Shown piece after piece: positions 1 through 8,349 of a DNA stretch of 32,370 bases (positions are counted from its first letter, which is position 1; each line of letters opens with the position of its first letter). Under the pieces are notes generated by a model. That model did no database searches. It worked only from the letters and a program-made list of their open reading frames with translations, and had not been told where the DNA came from. The stretch is from positions 1 through 32,370 of the forward strand of contig JADFIY010000009.1 in assembly GCA_022566415.1 (NCBI GenBank). Reading direction: 5' to 3'. Source of the DNA: Acidobacteriota bacterium. GTDB taxonomy: Bacteria; Actinomycetota; Acidimicrobiia; Spongiisociales; UBA5794. A program made the position numbers and the translations under genes.

Positions 1-397
1 CATTCAACGTCGACACATCCGCCTCCGCGATGGCACGACGCACACTCATGGCAATCTCACTCCACATACCCCCAACACTGTCAGGGAAGACCCGCGACAT
101 GTGTCAGGGATGTGCTGCAACAGAACAGGTAGATATATCGCCCTGGGAACCCTTGGTTGGCTGGCTGGCTGGTGGCCGGGGACTGGTGGCTGATTGGTCC
201 CAATTCGCCGTTATCGCAGCAAACTAGATACAATCGCGTGGCGACCCGGCAACGGGTTCGTTTTCTCATGTAAGAACGACGTCGGTGATATCGGCGGCCG
301 CGTTTTCGGTCGCCGGAGTAGACGGTCGACTCCATGCGGGACCTCGGTTTCGTAACGGTGGCCGCCGCCACGTCACCGCCAACCGGGGCAGGATCCA
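1..397. other. Leader region upstream of rpmJ, no complete gene
   Basis: No convincing complete gene is seen. A short minus-strand open frame runs from an ATG at 100 off the left edge (33 codons, no clear ribosome binding site); it could be the 5' end of a divergent gene but cannot be named. A GGCT-rich low-complexity stretch lies around 153-200. In most actinobacteria infA sits directly before rpmJ; no intact infA is present. A stretch around 270-396 reads, with one or more frame changes, as residues weakly like IF1 (see findings). The last bases contain an AGGA ribosome binding site for rpmJ. Confidence 0.5.
204..234 (+). promoter_or_regulatory. Possible promoter of the rpmJ-rpsM operon
   Basis: TACAAT at 229-234 matches the -10 consensus at five of six bases. 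The only -35-like match, TTCGCC at 204-209, is weak and sits 19 bases upstream. It would give a leader of about 155 bases before rpmJ. This is inferred from sequence alone; a promoter here would make sense because no gene on the same strand lies immediately upstream. Confidence 0.3.
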
Positions 398-511
398 GTG
401 AAAGTCTCAGCCTCTACGAAAAAGATGTGCGACAAGTGCCGCATCATCCGACGCCATGGGCGCGTCTGGGTGATCTGTGAAAACCCGCGGCACAAGCAGC
501 GGCAGGGGTAA
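398..511 (+). CDS. rpmJ: 50S ribosomal protein L36
   Basis: A 37-residue protein starting with GTG, the normal length for L36, a small zinc-ribbon protein of the large ribosomal subunit. The metal ligands expected for the zinc-binding (C+) form are present: Cys11, Cys14, Cys27 and His32. The protein is highly basic and ends RQG, as usual for the family. It is followed three bases later by rpsM, the standard arrangement. An AGGA sequence about six bases before the GTG acts as ribosome binding site. The assignment is firm; the only oddity is the missing infA upstream. Confidence 0.95.
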   Translation: MKVSASTKKMCDKCRIIRRHGRVWVICENPRHKQRQG

Positions 512-514
512 TCG

Positions 515-895
515 ATGGCACGTATCGCAGGAGTTGATCTTCCGAGGGACAAGCGCGTCGAGATCGGCTTGACCTACATCCACGGTATCGGGCTGACGCG
601 TTCCCAGCAGATGCTCGAGGCCGTCGAAGTCCCCCCGGACACCAGGATCCGCGACCTCACCGATGCCGAGGTCGTTGCCATCCGCAACTTCATCGACAGC
701 AACTACCGCGTTGAGGGCGATCTGCGCCGCGAGGTGTCGCAGAACATCAAGCGAAAGATCGAGATCGGCAGTTACCAGGGCCTGCGCCACCGGCGCGGTC
801 TCCCGGTACGCGGGCAGCGCACCCACACCAACGCCAGAACCCGCAAGGGCCGCAGACCACCGGTCGCCGGGAAGAAGAGGGTCACCAAGACATGA
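515..895 (+). CDS. rpsM: 30S ribosomal protein S13
   Basis: 126 residues, typical length. S13 sits in the head of the small subunit and contacts the large subunit and P-site tRNA. The N-terminus [17 protein letters not shown] and the internal YIHGIG motif are hallmark S13 sequence, and the conserved C-terminal block [15 protein letters not shown] followed by a lysine/arginine-rich tail is intact. It lies between rpmJ and rpsK, and its TGA overlaps the rpsK ATG (ATGA at 892-895), suggesting translational coupling within the ribosomal/alpha operon. Confidence 0.98.
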   Translation: MARIAGVDLPRDKRVEIGLTYIHGIGLTRSQQMLEAVEVPPDTRIRDLTDAEVVAIRNFIDSNYRVEGDLRREVSQNIKRKIEIGSYQGLRHRRGLPVRGQRTHTNARTRKGRRPPVAGKKRVTKT

Positions 896-1461
896 CAACC
901 CCGTCAGACACCACACCCGACGCGCCCGACGAGGAAGCTCAGAAGGCAACGCCCGAGAAGGCCGCGCCCGAGAAGGCCGCGCCCGAAGAGGCAACGCCGG
1001 AGGTGATGCCGGCAGCGGAGACCCCGGCGGCTCCTTCGCCGGAGGCAACCCTGGAAGCGGCTGCGGCGGACGCCGATCCAGCTCCGGCACCGAGACGTCG
1101 CCGCGGCAAGCGCCAGCTGGCACACGCCCAGGCCCACATAAAGGCAAGCTTCAACAACACCATTCTCACCATCACCGACCTCAAGGGCGATGTGCTCGCT
1201 TGGAGCTCCGGCGGATCGGTGGGGTTCAAGGGCTCGAGAAAGTCCACCCCGTACGCCGCCCAGGTGGCGGCGGAGCAGGCCGCCAGGAAGGCCGGCGAGA
1301 TGGGGATCCGCAAGCTCGACATCATTGTGCGCGGCTCCGGTTCGGGCAGGGAGACCGCCATCCGGACCCTGCAGAACATGGGCCTCGAAGTGGCCAGCAT
1401 CAAGGACGTCACACCCGTGCCGCACAACGGATGCCGGCCCAAGAAGCGGAAGGGCCGTTAG
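892..1461 (+). CDS. rpsK: 30S ribosomal protein S11 with long acidic/Ala-Pro N-terminal extension
   Basis: The C-terminal ~125 residues are a normal S11: [46 protein letters not shown] and the basic end after HNGCRP. S11 is part of the platform of the small subunit near the mRNA exit. The protein is 189 residues, about 60 longer than usual, because of an N-terminal extension (residues 1-65) rich in Ala, Pro, Glu and Thr, with an imperfect repeat of the unit (K/E)AxPE between residues 18 and 37. The ATG at 892 overlaps the rpsM stop and no better start is seen next to the S11 core, so the extension is probably translated. It looks disordered and its role is unknown. Confidence 0.95.
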   Translation: MTTPSDTTPDAPDEEAQKATPEKAAPEKAAPEEATPEVMPAAETPAAPSPEATLEAAAADADPAPAPRRRRGKRQLAHAQAHIKASFNNTILTITDLKGDVLAWSSGGSVGFKGSRKSTPYAAQVAAEQAARKAGEMGIRKLDIIVRGSGSGRETAIRTLQNMGLEVASIKDVTPVPHNGCRPKKRKGR

Positions 1462-1463
1462 CG

Positions 1464-2069
1464 ATGGCTCGCTATACGGGACCACGAACCAAGGTCAGCC
1501 GCCGCGCCCGGCAGCTCCTCGACGAGAACAAGGCGAAATACTTCGACCGCCGACCCTACCCGCCTGGCGAGCACGGCAGGCGCCGTATCAGGGAGTCCCA
1601 GTATCAGATCCAGTTGCGTGAGAAGCAGAAGCTGCGTTTCATGTACGGAGTGCTGGAGAAGCAGTTCCGGCGCTACTACCGCGAGGCGGCGCGCCGCCCG
1701 GGGATAACCGGAACCAACCTGCTCGTCATCCTGGAGACCAGGCTCGATAACGTCGTCTATCGCTCCGGGCTGGCCCGTACCCGCCCGCAGGCACGACAGC
1801 TGGTGAACCACGGGCACTTCAAGGTCAACGGCAAGAAGGTAGACATCCCGTCGTATTCGGTTCGCGCAGGCGATGTGGTGTCGGTCAAGCAACGGAGCCT
1901 CGAGGTTCTGCCAATCCTGCATTCGATCGACACGTTGGACCGCGCCGTTCCCGAATGGGTGACGGTGGACACCGACGCCCGCACGATAACGATCCAGGAC
2001 CTGCCAAGTAGAGAGCAGATCGACACTGAAATCCAAGAACAGCTCATCGTTGAGCTGTACTCAAAGTAA
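1464..2069 (+). CDS. rpsD: 30S ribosomal protein S4
   Basis: 201 residues. S4 is a primary 16S rRNA-binding protein that nucleates small-subunit assembly. It starts MARYTGPRTKVSRR and lacks the N-terminal four-cysteine zinc site of some S4 proteins, so it is the zinc-free form. The S4 RNA-binding domain is clear from about residue 90: TRLDNVVYRSGLARTRPQARQ, then the HGHFKVNGKKVDIPSY segment. The start at 1464 follows the rpsK stop by two bases. The same frame stays open far upstream, but that part is the out-of-frame shadow of rpsM and rpsK. Placement between rpsK and rpoA is the usual actinobacterial order. Confidence 0.97.
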   Translation: MARYTGPRTKVSRRARQLLDENKAKYFDRRPYPPGEHGRRRIRESQYQIQLREKQKLRFMYGVLEKQFRRYYREAARRPGITGTNLLVILETRLDNVVYRSGLARTRPQARQLVNHGHFKVNGKKVDIPSYSVRAGDVVSVKQRSLEVLPILHSIDTLDRAVPEWVTVDTDARTITIQDLPSREQIDTEIQEQLIVELYSK

Positions 2070-2081
2070 AGGAGTCACTCC

Positions 2082-3041
2082 GTGCTGATCACGCAGCGAC
2101 CCACGGTCGAGGAAGAGACCGTCAACGACACACGCTCGCGGTTCATCGTCGAGCCGCTAGAACCGGGCTTCGGTTACACACTCGGGAACACGCTGCGCAG
2201 GACCCTCCTGTCGCGCATTCCCGGTGCCGCCATCACCTCGGTACGCATCGAGGGGATCGACCATGAGTTCTCCACCATGGAGGGGGTCGTCGAAGACGTC
2301 GTCGACTTCATACTCAACCTGAAGCAGGTGGTGCTCCGGATCGAGGTCGACGAACCGCAGACCCTGTACCTGTCTGTAAAGGGCAAGGGCGAAGTCACCG
2401 CGGCCGACCTCAAGGTGCCTGCAGGCGTCGAGGTCGTAAACGGCGACTTCCACCTCGCCACGTTGTCTGCTTCGGGAAAGATCGAGGCCGAGATGAGCGC
2501 CAGCCGCGGTGTCGGCTATCGAAGCGCAGATAAGAACAAGACCGGGGACGTGATCGGTGCGATCCCGATCGACTCGATGTTCTCCCCGGTGCGCAAGGTC
2601 GCCTACCAGGTCGCCAGCACGCAGGTGGGTCAGATGACCGACTTCGACAAGCTGATCCTCGACGTCGAGACGGACGGGTCGGTGACGGCGAACGAGGCCA
2701 TGTCGTCTGCTGGAGGCACGCTGCGCAACCTGTTCGAACTGCTCGCTGATCTCGACGACTACGACGCACTCGAACTCGACGAGATCGTGCAGGCCGAGGT
2801 GTCTGGTCAGGAGCACCTTGACCTCCCCATCGAGGCGCTAGATCTCTCGGAGCGACCGCGCAACTGCTTGCGTCGCGCCCAGATCCAGACGGTCGGCGAG
2901 CTCATCGAGAAGACCGAAGATGATCTGCTCAACATCACCAACTTCGGGCAGAAGTCTCTCGAGGAAGTGGTCGCCAAGCTCGACGAGTTGGGCTTCTCGC
3001 TGCATTCGCATGCAGACGCGGAGCCAGAGATCGTCGTCTGA
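2082..3041 (+). CDS. rpoA: DNA-directed RNA polymerase subunit alpha
   Basis: 319 residues, GTG start with AAAGGAG seven bases upstream. The alpha subunit dimerises to start assembly of RNA polymerase and its C-terminal domain binds UP elements and activators. The N-terminal domain is recognised by [20 protein letters not shown] and [19 protein letters not shown]; the C-terminal domain by [32 protein letters not shown] and [10 protein letters not shown] (about residues 250-305). The opening residues [12 protein letters not shown] resemble the actinobacterial form. Its TGA overlaps the rplQ ATG by one base (TGATG). Confidence 0.98.
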   Translation: MLITQRPTVEEETVNDTRSRFIVEPLEPGFGYTLGNTLRRTLLSRIPGAAITSVRIEGIDHEFSTMEGVVEDVVDFILNLKQVVLRIEVDEPQTLYLSVKGKGEVTAADLKVPAGVEVVNGDFHLATLSASGKIEAEMSASRGVGYRSADKNKTGDVIGAIPIDSMFSPVRKVAYQVASTQVGQMTDFDKLILDVETDGSVTANEAMSSAGGTLRNLFELLADLDDYDALELDEIVQAEVSGQEHLDLPIEALDLSERPRNCLRRAQIQTVGELIEKTEDDLLNITNFGQKSLEEVVAKLDELGFSLHSHADAEPEIVV

Positions 3042-3391
3042 TGCCGAGACCGAAGAAGGGTCCGCGTCTCGGAGGTAGCCCGCACCATCAGCGGAAGATC
3101 CTGGCCAACCTCACCGCCCAGCTGATCGAGAACGAGCGGGTGACGACGACGCACGCCAAGGCACGCCAGGTACGGCCATACGCGGAGAAGGTGATCACCA
3201 AGGCCCGCCGCGGTGATCTCCACTCCCGCCGGCTGGTGTTGGCCAAGATCGGTGACAACGATGCGGTCACCAAGCTGTTCGACGACATAGGACCGCGTTA
3301 TGCCGATCGACCCGGCGGATACACGCGGATCATCAGGATCGGACAACGCAAGGGCGATGGCGCCGAGATGGCGATCATCGAGTTGGTGTAA
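3041..3391 (+). CDS. rplQ: 50S ribosomal protein L17
   Basis: 116 residues, close to the compact bacterial L17 length, with no C-terminal extension like that of mycobacterial L17. L17 lies near the peptide exit of the large subunit. The family signature is clear: the start [48 protein letters not shown], and near the end [25 protein letters not shown]. It is translationally coupled to rpoA by a one-base overlap and closes the ribosomal/alpha part of the operon. Confidence 0.97.
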   Translation: MPRPKKGPRLGGSPHHQRKILANLTAQLIENERVTTTHAKARQVRPYAEKVITKARRGDLHSRRLVLAKIGDNDAVTKLFDDIGPRYADRPGGYTRIIRIGQRKGDGAEMAIIELV

Positions 3392-3421
3392 CACCCGTCG
3401 GTCCTGAAGAGGGGATGTGTT

Positions 3422-3946
3422 TTGGGAGGCGTGCTAGAGCGGCTGATCGGGGCGATTCGCTTCGACCGTGAAGCCTTCGTATGGATGGAGTTCAACGACC
3501 GGGCAACCGGCGATGCGCTGATCCTGGTCGTGATCACCCAAGTGTTGTTCCTGATCGCCGGGGGTACTCCGCTGCTCGGCTTCGTCTCTGGGTTCACCGG
3601 CACGATCAGCGCCCTGGTCAGTACCGCGATCTTCTGGCTGGTGTACAGCGCCATCGTCTTTGCGGTGGCCAAGTACTTGTTCCGCGGCGACGGCATCTAT
3701 GCGTATTACCTGCGACTCGCCGGTTTCGCCTTCCCGACGTTGGTGATACTGATTTTCACCGGAATCGTCATCGACAACAACACGATTGCTTCCGTGCTCG
3801 GGTCGCTGTGGTTCCTTGCCGTGGTCGCATACGGTACCCATTACATCGCCGACCTGCCGTTGAGCCGGGCTGCCGTCGCCTCCTTCGGCGGGCTTGTGGG
3901 CTGGATCATCATCCAGGCGATTCTCGGCGGTTTCAGCGTGTTCTAG
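3422..3946 (+). CDS. Yip1-domain-like integral membrane protein
   Basis: 174 residues, probably starting at TTG 3422 with GAGGGG about eight bases upstream; a GTG at 3431 is an alternative. The protein begins with a short amphipathic stretch (ERLIGAIRFDREAF) followed by about five hydrophobic segments (roughly residues 31-55, 57-80, 95-118, 122-143 and 150-172). This arrangement resembles the bacterial YIP1 domain family, often annotated as YIP1 family protein; function in bacteria is not established. It lies 30 bases after rplQ and three bases before truA, so it is probably co-transcribed with them. Confidence 0.7.
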   Translation: MGGVLERLIGAIRFDREAFVWMEFNDRATGDALILVVITQVLFLIAGGTPLLGFVSGFTGTISALVSTAIFWLVYSAIVFAVAKYLFRGDGIYAYYLRLAGFAFPTLVILIFTGIVIDNNTIASVLGSLWFLAVVAYGTHYIADLPLSRAAVASFGGLVGWIIIQAILGGFSVF

Positions 3947-3948
3947 CC

Positions 3949-4812
3949 ATGCCGACGTACCGCCTCGACGTGGCGTACGACGGCACGGGCTTTCGTGGAT
4001 ACGCCATTCAGCCCGATCAGCGGACGGTGCAGGGAGAGCTCGAAGCCGCCCTCGCTCATCACATTGGACCGGTCGGCACTTCCGTAGCGGGCCGGACCGA
4101 TCGTGGCGTGCACGCCGCCGGCCAGGTCATCGGTTTCACTCATGCTGTGGAGATCGACACCGAGCGGGTGCTGCGCAGCCTCAACTCTCAACTCGGCGAG
4201 GAGATCGCGATCCTCGAGCTCCGGCGTGTCGACGACGGATTCCACGCCAGGTTCTCCGCAACCGGCCGCGCCTATCGATATCAGGTGCTCAATCGAACGG
4301 TCCACGATCCGCAGCAGGCCCGCACCTCCTGGCACGTCGCTGAACGGCTCGATGTCGATGCGATGAACGAGGCGTCGGCCCTCCTTGTCGGTACACACGA
4401 TTTCGCATCGTTTTGCCGGAGCGCGGCCGGTGCCATGACGACGCGGGAGGTCAAGTGGGCTTCCTGGCGTCACCGCGGGGACCTCGTCGAGTTCGCCATT
4501 GCCGCCAATGCATTCTGTCATCAGATGGTGCGAGGACTGGTTGTTGTGCTGGTCGACGTGGGTCTCCGACGTGTTTCCCCGACGGAGATCAACGCCATGC
4601 TCGCGGCAGAGGACCGCTCCACAGGTGGTGGGGCGGCTCCGCCCCAGGGGTTGACGCTGATGGCGGTTGGCTACCCAGCAGAGCCGCTCGAGCCGCCGGA
4701 TTGGATTCGGTTCGTTTCTCCGCCTGTTGCGGAGAGTCCTGCCCAAACGGCGGGGAGGGGGGTTTTCCTGAGGGGAGTTCCGCCGAAGGCGGGGAGGAGG
4801 GATAGGCCGTGA
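3949..4812 (+). CDS. truA: tRNA pseudouridine(38-40) synthase TruA
   Basis: 287 residues. TruA converts uridines 38-40 of the tRNA anticodon arm to pseudouridine. It starts MPTYRLDVAYDGTGFRGYA, and the catalytic aspartate is Asp51 in AGRTDRGVHA. Further family blocks are FHARFSATGRAYRY, HDFASFCR and FCHQMVRGLV, and the usual final core motif APPQGLTLMAVGYP ends near residue 243. After that come over 40 extra residues, rich in Gly, Pro and Arg, encoded by G-rich DNA with a CCGCC-GAA-GGCGG hairpin at about 4783-4795. That tail is not part of known TruA structure and looks like read-through into an intergenic repeat. truA after rplQ is the normal actinobacterial order. Confidence 0.95.
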   Translation: MPTYRLDVAYDGTGFRGYAIQPDQRTVQGELEAALAHHIGPVGTSVAGRTDRGVHAAGQVIGFTHAVEIDTERVLRSLNSQLGEEIAILELRRVDDGFHARFSATGRAYRYQVLNRTVHDPQQARTSWHVAERLDVDAMNEASALLVGTHDFASFCRSAAGAMTTREVKWASWRHRGDLVEFAIAANAFCHQMVRGLVVVLVDVGLRRVSPTEINAMLAAEDRSTGGGAAPPQGLTLMAVGYPAEPLEPPDWIRFVSPPVAESPAQTAGRGVFLRGVPPKAGRRDRP

Positions 4813-4853
4813 ACCCGGAGCGCGCACCGATAGGTGACCGGTCGTCTCCATAG

Positions 4854-4878
4854 AAGTGCACCGATTTTTCCCGCACTT
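4854..4878. repeat. Short inverted repeat after truA
   Basis: AAGTGC at 4854-4859 and GCACTT at 4873-4878 form a perfect six-base stem with a 13-base loop containing TTTTT. It lies in the 138-base gap between truA and the next gene. The stem is too weak and the U-run is in the loop, so it is not a canonical terminator; it may be chance. Confidence 0.25.
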
Positions 4879-4950
4879 GCCCGAGCCACACCTTGCGTAG
4901 CCCATCCCCATCAACCCGATGGCTAGTGTCGCTCGCAACCGAGAGCGAGG

Positions 4951-5280
4951 GTGTCCGTGTACGTGATCAAGCGGGTATGGGTGACAAAGCGTCGCGAGGC
5001 GCGACGCGTGGCGTCGATCGTCGCCGAGGTCGGGGAGATCTACGAAGCGAGTGGTCAACGAGAGCCCGTTCGTGTCTACTTCAACGGGGGCACTCTGCCG
5101 GGTGAACGCGATGTCGTCTACATGGAGTGGACGGCACCGGTGATCGAGTCGCCGTATCGCGGCGACAACGAATCCCCCGACACGGGCAGCCTCGGACAAA
5201 AACTCCGCGACCTCACCGAGGACTCATGGATCGAGTTCTATGAGCTCCTGACGCCCGACAAGGCGATTGCGGTCGAATAG
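4951..5280 (+). CDS. Small conserved-looking protein, function unknown
   Basis: 109 residues from GTG 4951 (an equally good GTG is at 4957, with GCGAGG just upstream). No family was recognised with confidence. The order beta (YVIKRVWV), helix (REARRVASIVAEVGEIYEAS), beta strands (VRVYFNG, DVVYMEWTAP), a polar linker and a C-terminal helix (LGQKLRDLTEDSWIEFYELL) resembles single-domain ferredoxin-like (dimeric alpha-beta barrel) proteins; that is inference. No signal peptide or membrane segment is present. It is 36 bases before the cupin gene and may be co-transcribed with it. Confidence 0.6.
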   Translation: MSVYVIKRVWVTKRREARRVASIVAEVGEIYEASGQREPVRVYFNGGTLPGERDVVYMEWTAPVIESPYRGDNESPDTGSLGQKLRDLTEDSWIEFYELLTPDKAIAVE

Positions 5281-5316
5281 CAGCGCGCGGCCGATATGGG
5301 CCGTTAGGAGGAACCC

Positions 5317-5898
5317 ATGGCCACGTTCGATAAGGACGAATTCGTTGCCGAGTGTTTGGCTGCAGTGCGGTCGGGTGGTCGCTCCAATGCCGCGGTCAAG
5401 GAGATCGTGGATCGCACGGTTGCCAATCCGTCGGCCATCGAGGCCGAGGTGGGCGACCGGACGGTGAGCCCGATGATGACGATTTGGCACCGGTCCGACG
5501 AGCTGACTGCACTTCACATCGTTTGGCCACCAGGCGTAGACCTCTTCGCTCACGATCACAACATGTGGGCGGTAATTGGCATTTACGGTGGCCGCGAGGA
5601 CAACCAGTTTTACCGCCGCCTCGAGGACGGTCGGATAGAGCCCCACACAGGGAAGACGATCACACAACGCGACGTGGTCATGCTCGGTTCCGACGTTGTG
5701 CACTCGGTCGCTAATCCGACAAGGGAGTGGACGGCGGCGCTCCATGTGTACGGCGGGGAATTCTTCACCACCCCTCGCACCATGTGGAGCAAGGAAACCT
5801 ACGAACCCATGCCGTTCGACGTCGATTTCGTCAGACAGACCCTCGAGGCCGCCGCGGCGAGCGCCCGTCTCGCCGATGTGCCAGGTGAACGTCCCTGA
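5317..5898 (+). CDS. Cysteine dioxygenase-like cupin protein
   Basis: 193 residues, ATG start with a strong TAGGAGG seven bases upstream. The middle of the protein is a double-stranded beta-helix. The metal-ligand pattern of cysteine-dioxygenase-type cupins is present: His79 and His81 in FAHDHNMW, then His129 in [10 protein letters not shown]. The segment [16 protein letters not shown] matches the strand after the HxH motif. Relatives are usually annotated as cysteine dioxygenase family or metal-dependent double-stranded beta-helix proteins; they bind iron and oxidise small thiols or acids, but the substrate cannot be told here. It sits between truA and rplM, which are often close together in actinobacteria. 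Confidence 0.75.
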   Translation: MATFDKDEFVAECLAAVRSGGRSNAAVKEIVDRTVANPSAIEAEVGDRTVSPMMTIWHRSDELTALHIVWPPGVDLFAHDHNMWAVIGIYGGREDNQFYRRLEDGRIEPHTGKTITQRDVVMLGSDVVHSVANPTREWTAALHVYGGEFFTTPRTMWSKETYEPMPFDVDFVRQTLEAAAASARLADVPGERP

Positions 5899-5910
5899 AC
5901 CGAAACCCCA

Positions 5911-5940
5911 TTGGCCTTACGCCGACGGAACCGATAGCAT
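5911..5940 (+). promoter_or_regulatory. Possible rplM promoter
   Basis: TTGGCC (5911-5916) and TAGCAT (5935-5940) each match the -35 and -10 consensus at four of six bases with an 18-base spacer. Downstream, between 5950 and 5967, a C-run and a G-run flank GACCGCT and could form a leader hairpin before the rplM ATG at 5994. The position is right for a separate rplM-rpsI promoter, but this is prediction only. Confidence 0.3.
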
Positions 5941-5993
5941 TCGGGTCCGCCCCCGACCGCTGGGGGTGGTTTCATGACGCCCGAGGGTTTCCG

Positions 5994-6458
5994 ATGAAAG
6001 CCAAGCTGCAAAGGACGTTCTCGCCGACTCCCGGCGACATCGAGCGGGAGTGGCACGTGGTCGACGCCGACGGGGTGCCGCTTGGTCGCGTTGCCTCCGA
6101 GGTTGCCCAGTTGTTGCGCGGGAAGCACAAACCGAAATTCGCTCCTCACATGGATATGGGTGACTACGTGATCGTCCTCAACGCGAAGAAGGTTGCCGTG
6201 ACCGGCAACAAGGAGACCGATAAGATCTACTACCGCCACTCCGGGTACCCGGGGGGGATCAGGTCAGAGACGGTGGAGAGGGTGCGGGAACGCTATCCCG
6301 AGCGACTCATCGTCAACGCGGTGAAGGGCATGCTCCCGAAGAACAGGCTGGGCCGAGCGACCCTCGGCAAGCTCCGGGTCTACGCGGGCGCCGAACACCC
6401 GCACCGCGCCCAGGATCCGAAGCCGTATACCCTCACGTATCGAAAAGGTGAAGCCTGA
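5994..6458 (+). CDS. rplM: 50S ribosomal protein L13
   Basis: 154 residues. L13 is an early assembly protein of the large subunit. Diagnostic sequence includes [18 protein letters not shown] near the N-terminus, [21 protein letters not shown], the basic [10 protein letters not shown] loop, and [24 protein letters not shown]. The C-terminus [11 protein letters not shown] is slightly extended. Its TGA overlaps the rpsI ATG (TGATG, 6456-6460), the usual tight coupling of this pair. Confidence 0.97.
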   Translation: MKAKLQRTFSPTPGDIEREWHVVDADGVPLGRVASEVAQLLRGKHKPKFAPHMDMGDYVIVLNAKKVAVTGNKETDKIYYRHSGYPGGIRSETVERVRERYPERLIVNAVKGMLPKNRLGRATLGKLRVYAGAEHPHRAQDPKPYTLTYRKGEA

Positions 6459-6850
6459 TGACACAACCACTGATACAGGCCACCGGCCGCAGGAAGAGTT
6501 CGGTTGCCCGCGTCCGCTTCGTCGAGGGTACCGGCGCCTTCGTCATCAACGGTGATAGGAGCCTTGATGACTACTTCCCGCAAGCGTATCGGAGGCGGGT
6601 CCAGGAGCCGTTCGAGGTGGTCGATTACGTCGGACGCTACGACGTGCACGCCACCCTTCATGGTGGCGGGCTGACCGGTCAGAGTGACGCCCTCCGACTT
6701 GGCATCGCCAGAGCCCTGGTCGGGATCGACGCCGAGCTGAGGCCGACACTGAAGAAGGCCGGCATGCTCCGCCGCGACGACCGTAAGGTCGAGCGCAAGA
6801 AATACGGTCTTCGCAAGGCGAGGCGTGCGCCGCAATTCACCAAGCGGTAA
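6458..6850 (+). CDS. rpsI: 30S ribosomal protein S9
   Basis: 130 residues. S9 lies in the head of the small subunit; its C-terminal tail reaches the P-site tRNA. Family motifs: ATGRRKSSVARVRFVEGTG at the start, the DYFPQAYRR segment, GGGLTGQSDALRLGIARAL, and the closing KKYGLRKARRAPQFTKR. The final Lys-Arg, which contacts P-site tRNA, is intact. It is followed 24 bases later by glmM, as in other actinobacteria. Confidence 0.98.
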   Translation: MTQPLIQATGRRKSSVARVRFVEGTGAFVINGDRSLDDYFPQAYRRRVQEPFEVVDYVGRYDVHATLHGGGLTGQSDALRLGIARALVGIDAELRPTLKKAGMLRRDDRKVERKKYGLRKARRAPQFTKR

Positions 6851-6874
6851 TTTCTCTCCGACGGGGGGTCGGCG

Positions 6875-8194
6875 ATGACTGACGTGGAACGGCGCCTGTT
6901 TGGCACCGACGGCGTTCGCGGCGTTGCCAACGATGATATTACCGCCGAGATGGCATTCAACCTCGCCCGCGCCGCCGGGGATCAGCAGCGTGGCCAGGCG
7001 ATCATCGGCCGCGACACTAGGCGGTCCGGCCCGATGCTCGCTTCGGCACTTTCCGCCGGCTTCAATTCTGTGGGGATCGACACGATCGATCTCGGGATCA
7101 TCCCTGTGGGTGCCGTGTCTTGGCTGGTCAGGGACACCGGCTCCCGTTACGGGGTGATGGTCAGCGCCTCGCACAATCCGGCGGCGGACAACGGGATCAA
7201 GTTCTTCGGCGGCACCGGTTCCAAGCTCTCCGATGACGAGGAGGCGGCGATCGAGCATCGCTACTTCCAGGGACACCCCTGGAGCCTCGGTACCGGGGCC
7301 GACGTTGGAAGCCAGGAGCGAATGGCGCACCCGATCGATCGCTACGTCGATCTCATCACCGATGGAGTCGAGCTCGCAGGCGACGGGCTCGACCTCGTAG
7401 TCGATGTGGCCAACGGAGCGGCGGTTCTCGCAGCACCCTCGCTCTTCAATCGGCTTGGTGTGACCGCCCTGTTCGTCAACGACCAGCCCGATGGGATGAA
7501 CATCAACCTGGAGTGTGGTGCCCTGCACCCGGAGAACCTGGCCGCCGTTGCCGATGGCAAGGTCGGGCTGGCATTTGATGGGGATGCTGACCGCCTGATC
7601 GCGGTGGACGAGGACGGCGAGATCGTCGATGGTGACGCCATTATGGCCATCTTCGCCAAGTGGATGGCAGGGCGCGGCGTGCTCGAGAACGACGTGGTCG
7701 TGGTCACGGTGATGACCAATCTCGGTTTCCACAAGGCGATGGAAGCCCTCGGTGTGCGGGTCATCGAGACCGCGGTGGGCGACCGCTACGTCCTGGAGGC
7801 AATGCAGGCATCGGGTGCGGTGCTTGGTGGTGAACAATCCGGTCACATAATCTTCGAGGACCGGGCAACCGGGGACGGTTTGCGGACCGCGATGCGCCTG
7901 ATGCAGGTCATGGCCTCAACCGGTCGACCTCTGCGCGAGCTGCGCAAGGTGATGACCAAGTATCCCCAACTCCTCACCAACGTCCGCGTCGCCGACATGG
8001 AGTTCGAGAACAGCGGGCCGATCATGGAAGCGATCCGTGCCGGCGAGCAGGATCTCGCCGGTCGTGGCCGCATTCTGGTCCGCCCCTCCGGCACCGAGCC
8101 GCTGATCCGGGTGATGGTTGAAGCACCAACCGAATCCGAGGCTGCCGCGGTCGCCGGCTCGGTGGCCAAGGTCGTTGAGGCCGAACTCGGCTAG
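6875..8194 (+). CDS. glmM: Phosphoglucosamine mutase
   Basis: 439 residues. GlmM converts glucosamine-6-phosphate to glucosamine-1-phosphate, the step after GlmS on the way to UDP-GlcNAc and peptidoglycan. All four alpha-D-phosphohexomutase domains are visible: the start RLFGTDGVRGVAN, the phosphoserine loop with Ser99 in SASHNP, the metal loop FDGDADR (residues 234-240), the sugar-binding GGEQSGHII, and the phosphate loop RPSGTEPLIRV near residue 403. The ATG at 6875 is preceded by a G-rich ribosome binding site. It lies directly downstream of rpsI and upstream of the ribozyme-controlled glmS. Confidence 0.97.
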   Translation: MTDVERRLFGTDGVRGVANDDITAEMAFNLARAAGDQQRGQAIIGRDTRRSGPMLASALSAGFNSVGIDTIDLGIIPVGAVSWLVRDTGSRYGVMVSASHNPAADNGIKFFGGTGSKLSDDEEAAIEHRYFQGHPWSLGTGADVGSQERMAHPIDRYVDLITDGVELAGDGLDLVVDVANGAAVLAAPSLFNRLGVTALFVNDQPDGMNINLECGALHPENLAAVADGKVGLAFDGDADRLIAVDEDGEIVDGDAIMAIFAKWMAGRGVLENDVVVVTVMTNLGFHKAMEALGVRVIETAVGDRYVLEAMQASGAVLGGEQSGHIIFEDRATGDGLRTAMRLMQVMASTGRPLRELRKVMTKYPQLLTNVRVADMEFENSGPIMEAIRAGEQDLAGRGRILVRPSGTEPLIRVMVEAPTESEAAAVAGSVAKVVEAELG

Positions 8195-8349
8195 CCCGTC
8201 GCGTGCCCAGGGTCGAAGACCCCGTATGCGCCGGGGTGAGCCCACAGGATGACCGGGCGGGCGTGCGACTCAGTTCCGCTTTTCCGCTGCTCAGCTTGTC
8301 GGCTACCCTTGTCGATACAACAGAAACCAAACCGACCGGAGAACCTTCC
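8195..8349 (+). other. Intergenic region with probable glmS promoter
   Basis: No gene is supported here. The stretch before the ribozyme contains TACCCT (about 8303-8308), a -10-like hexamer of the loose actinobacterial TANNNT type, and a short AT-richer segment around 8310-8340. No convincing -35 hexamer was found. Transcription of the ribozyme and glmS probably starts in this interval. Confidence 0.35.

Noticed and set aside
663-1463. Long open frame upstream of rpsD in the same frame
   Set aside because: It overlaps rpsM and rpsK out of frame and has no family homology; only the part from 1464 is the S4 protein.
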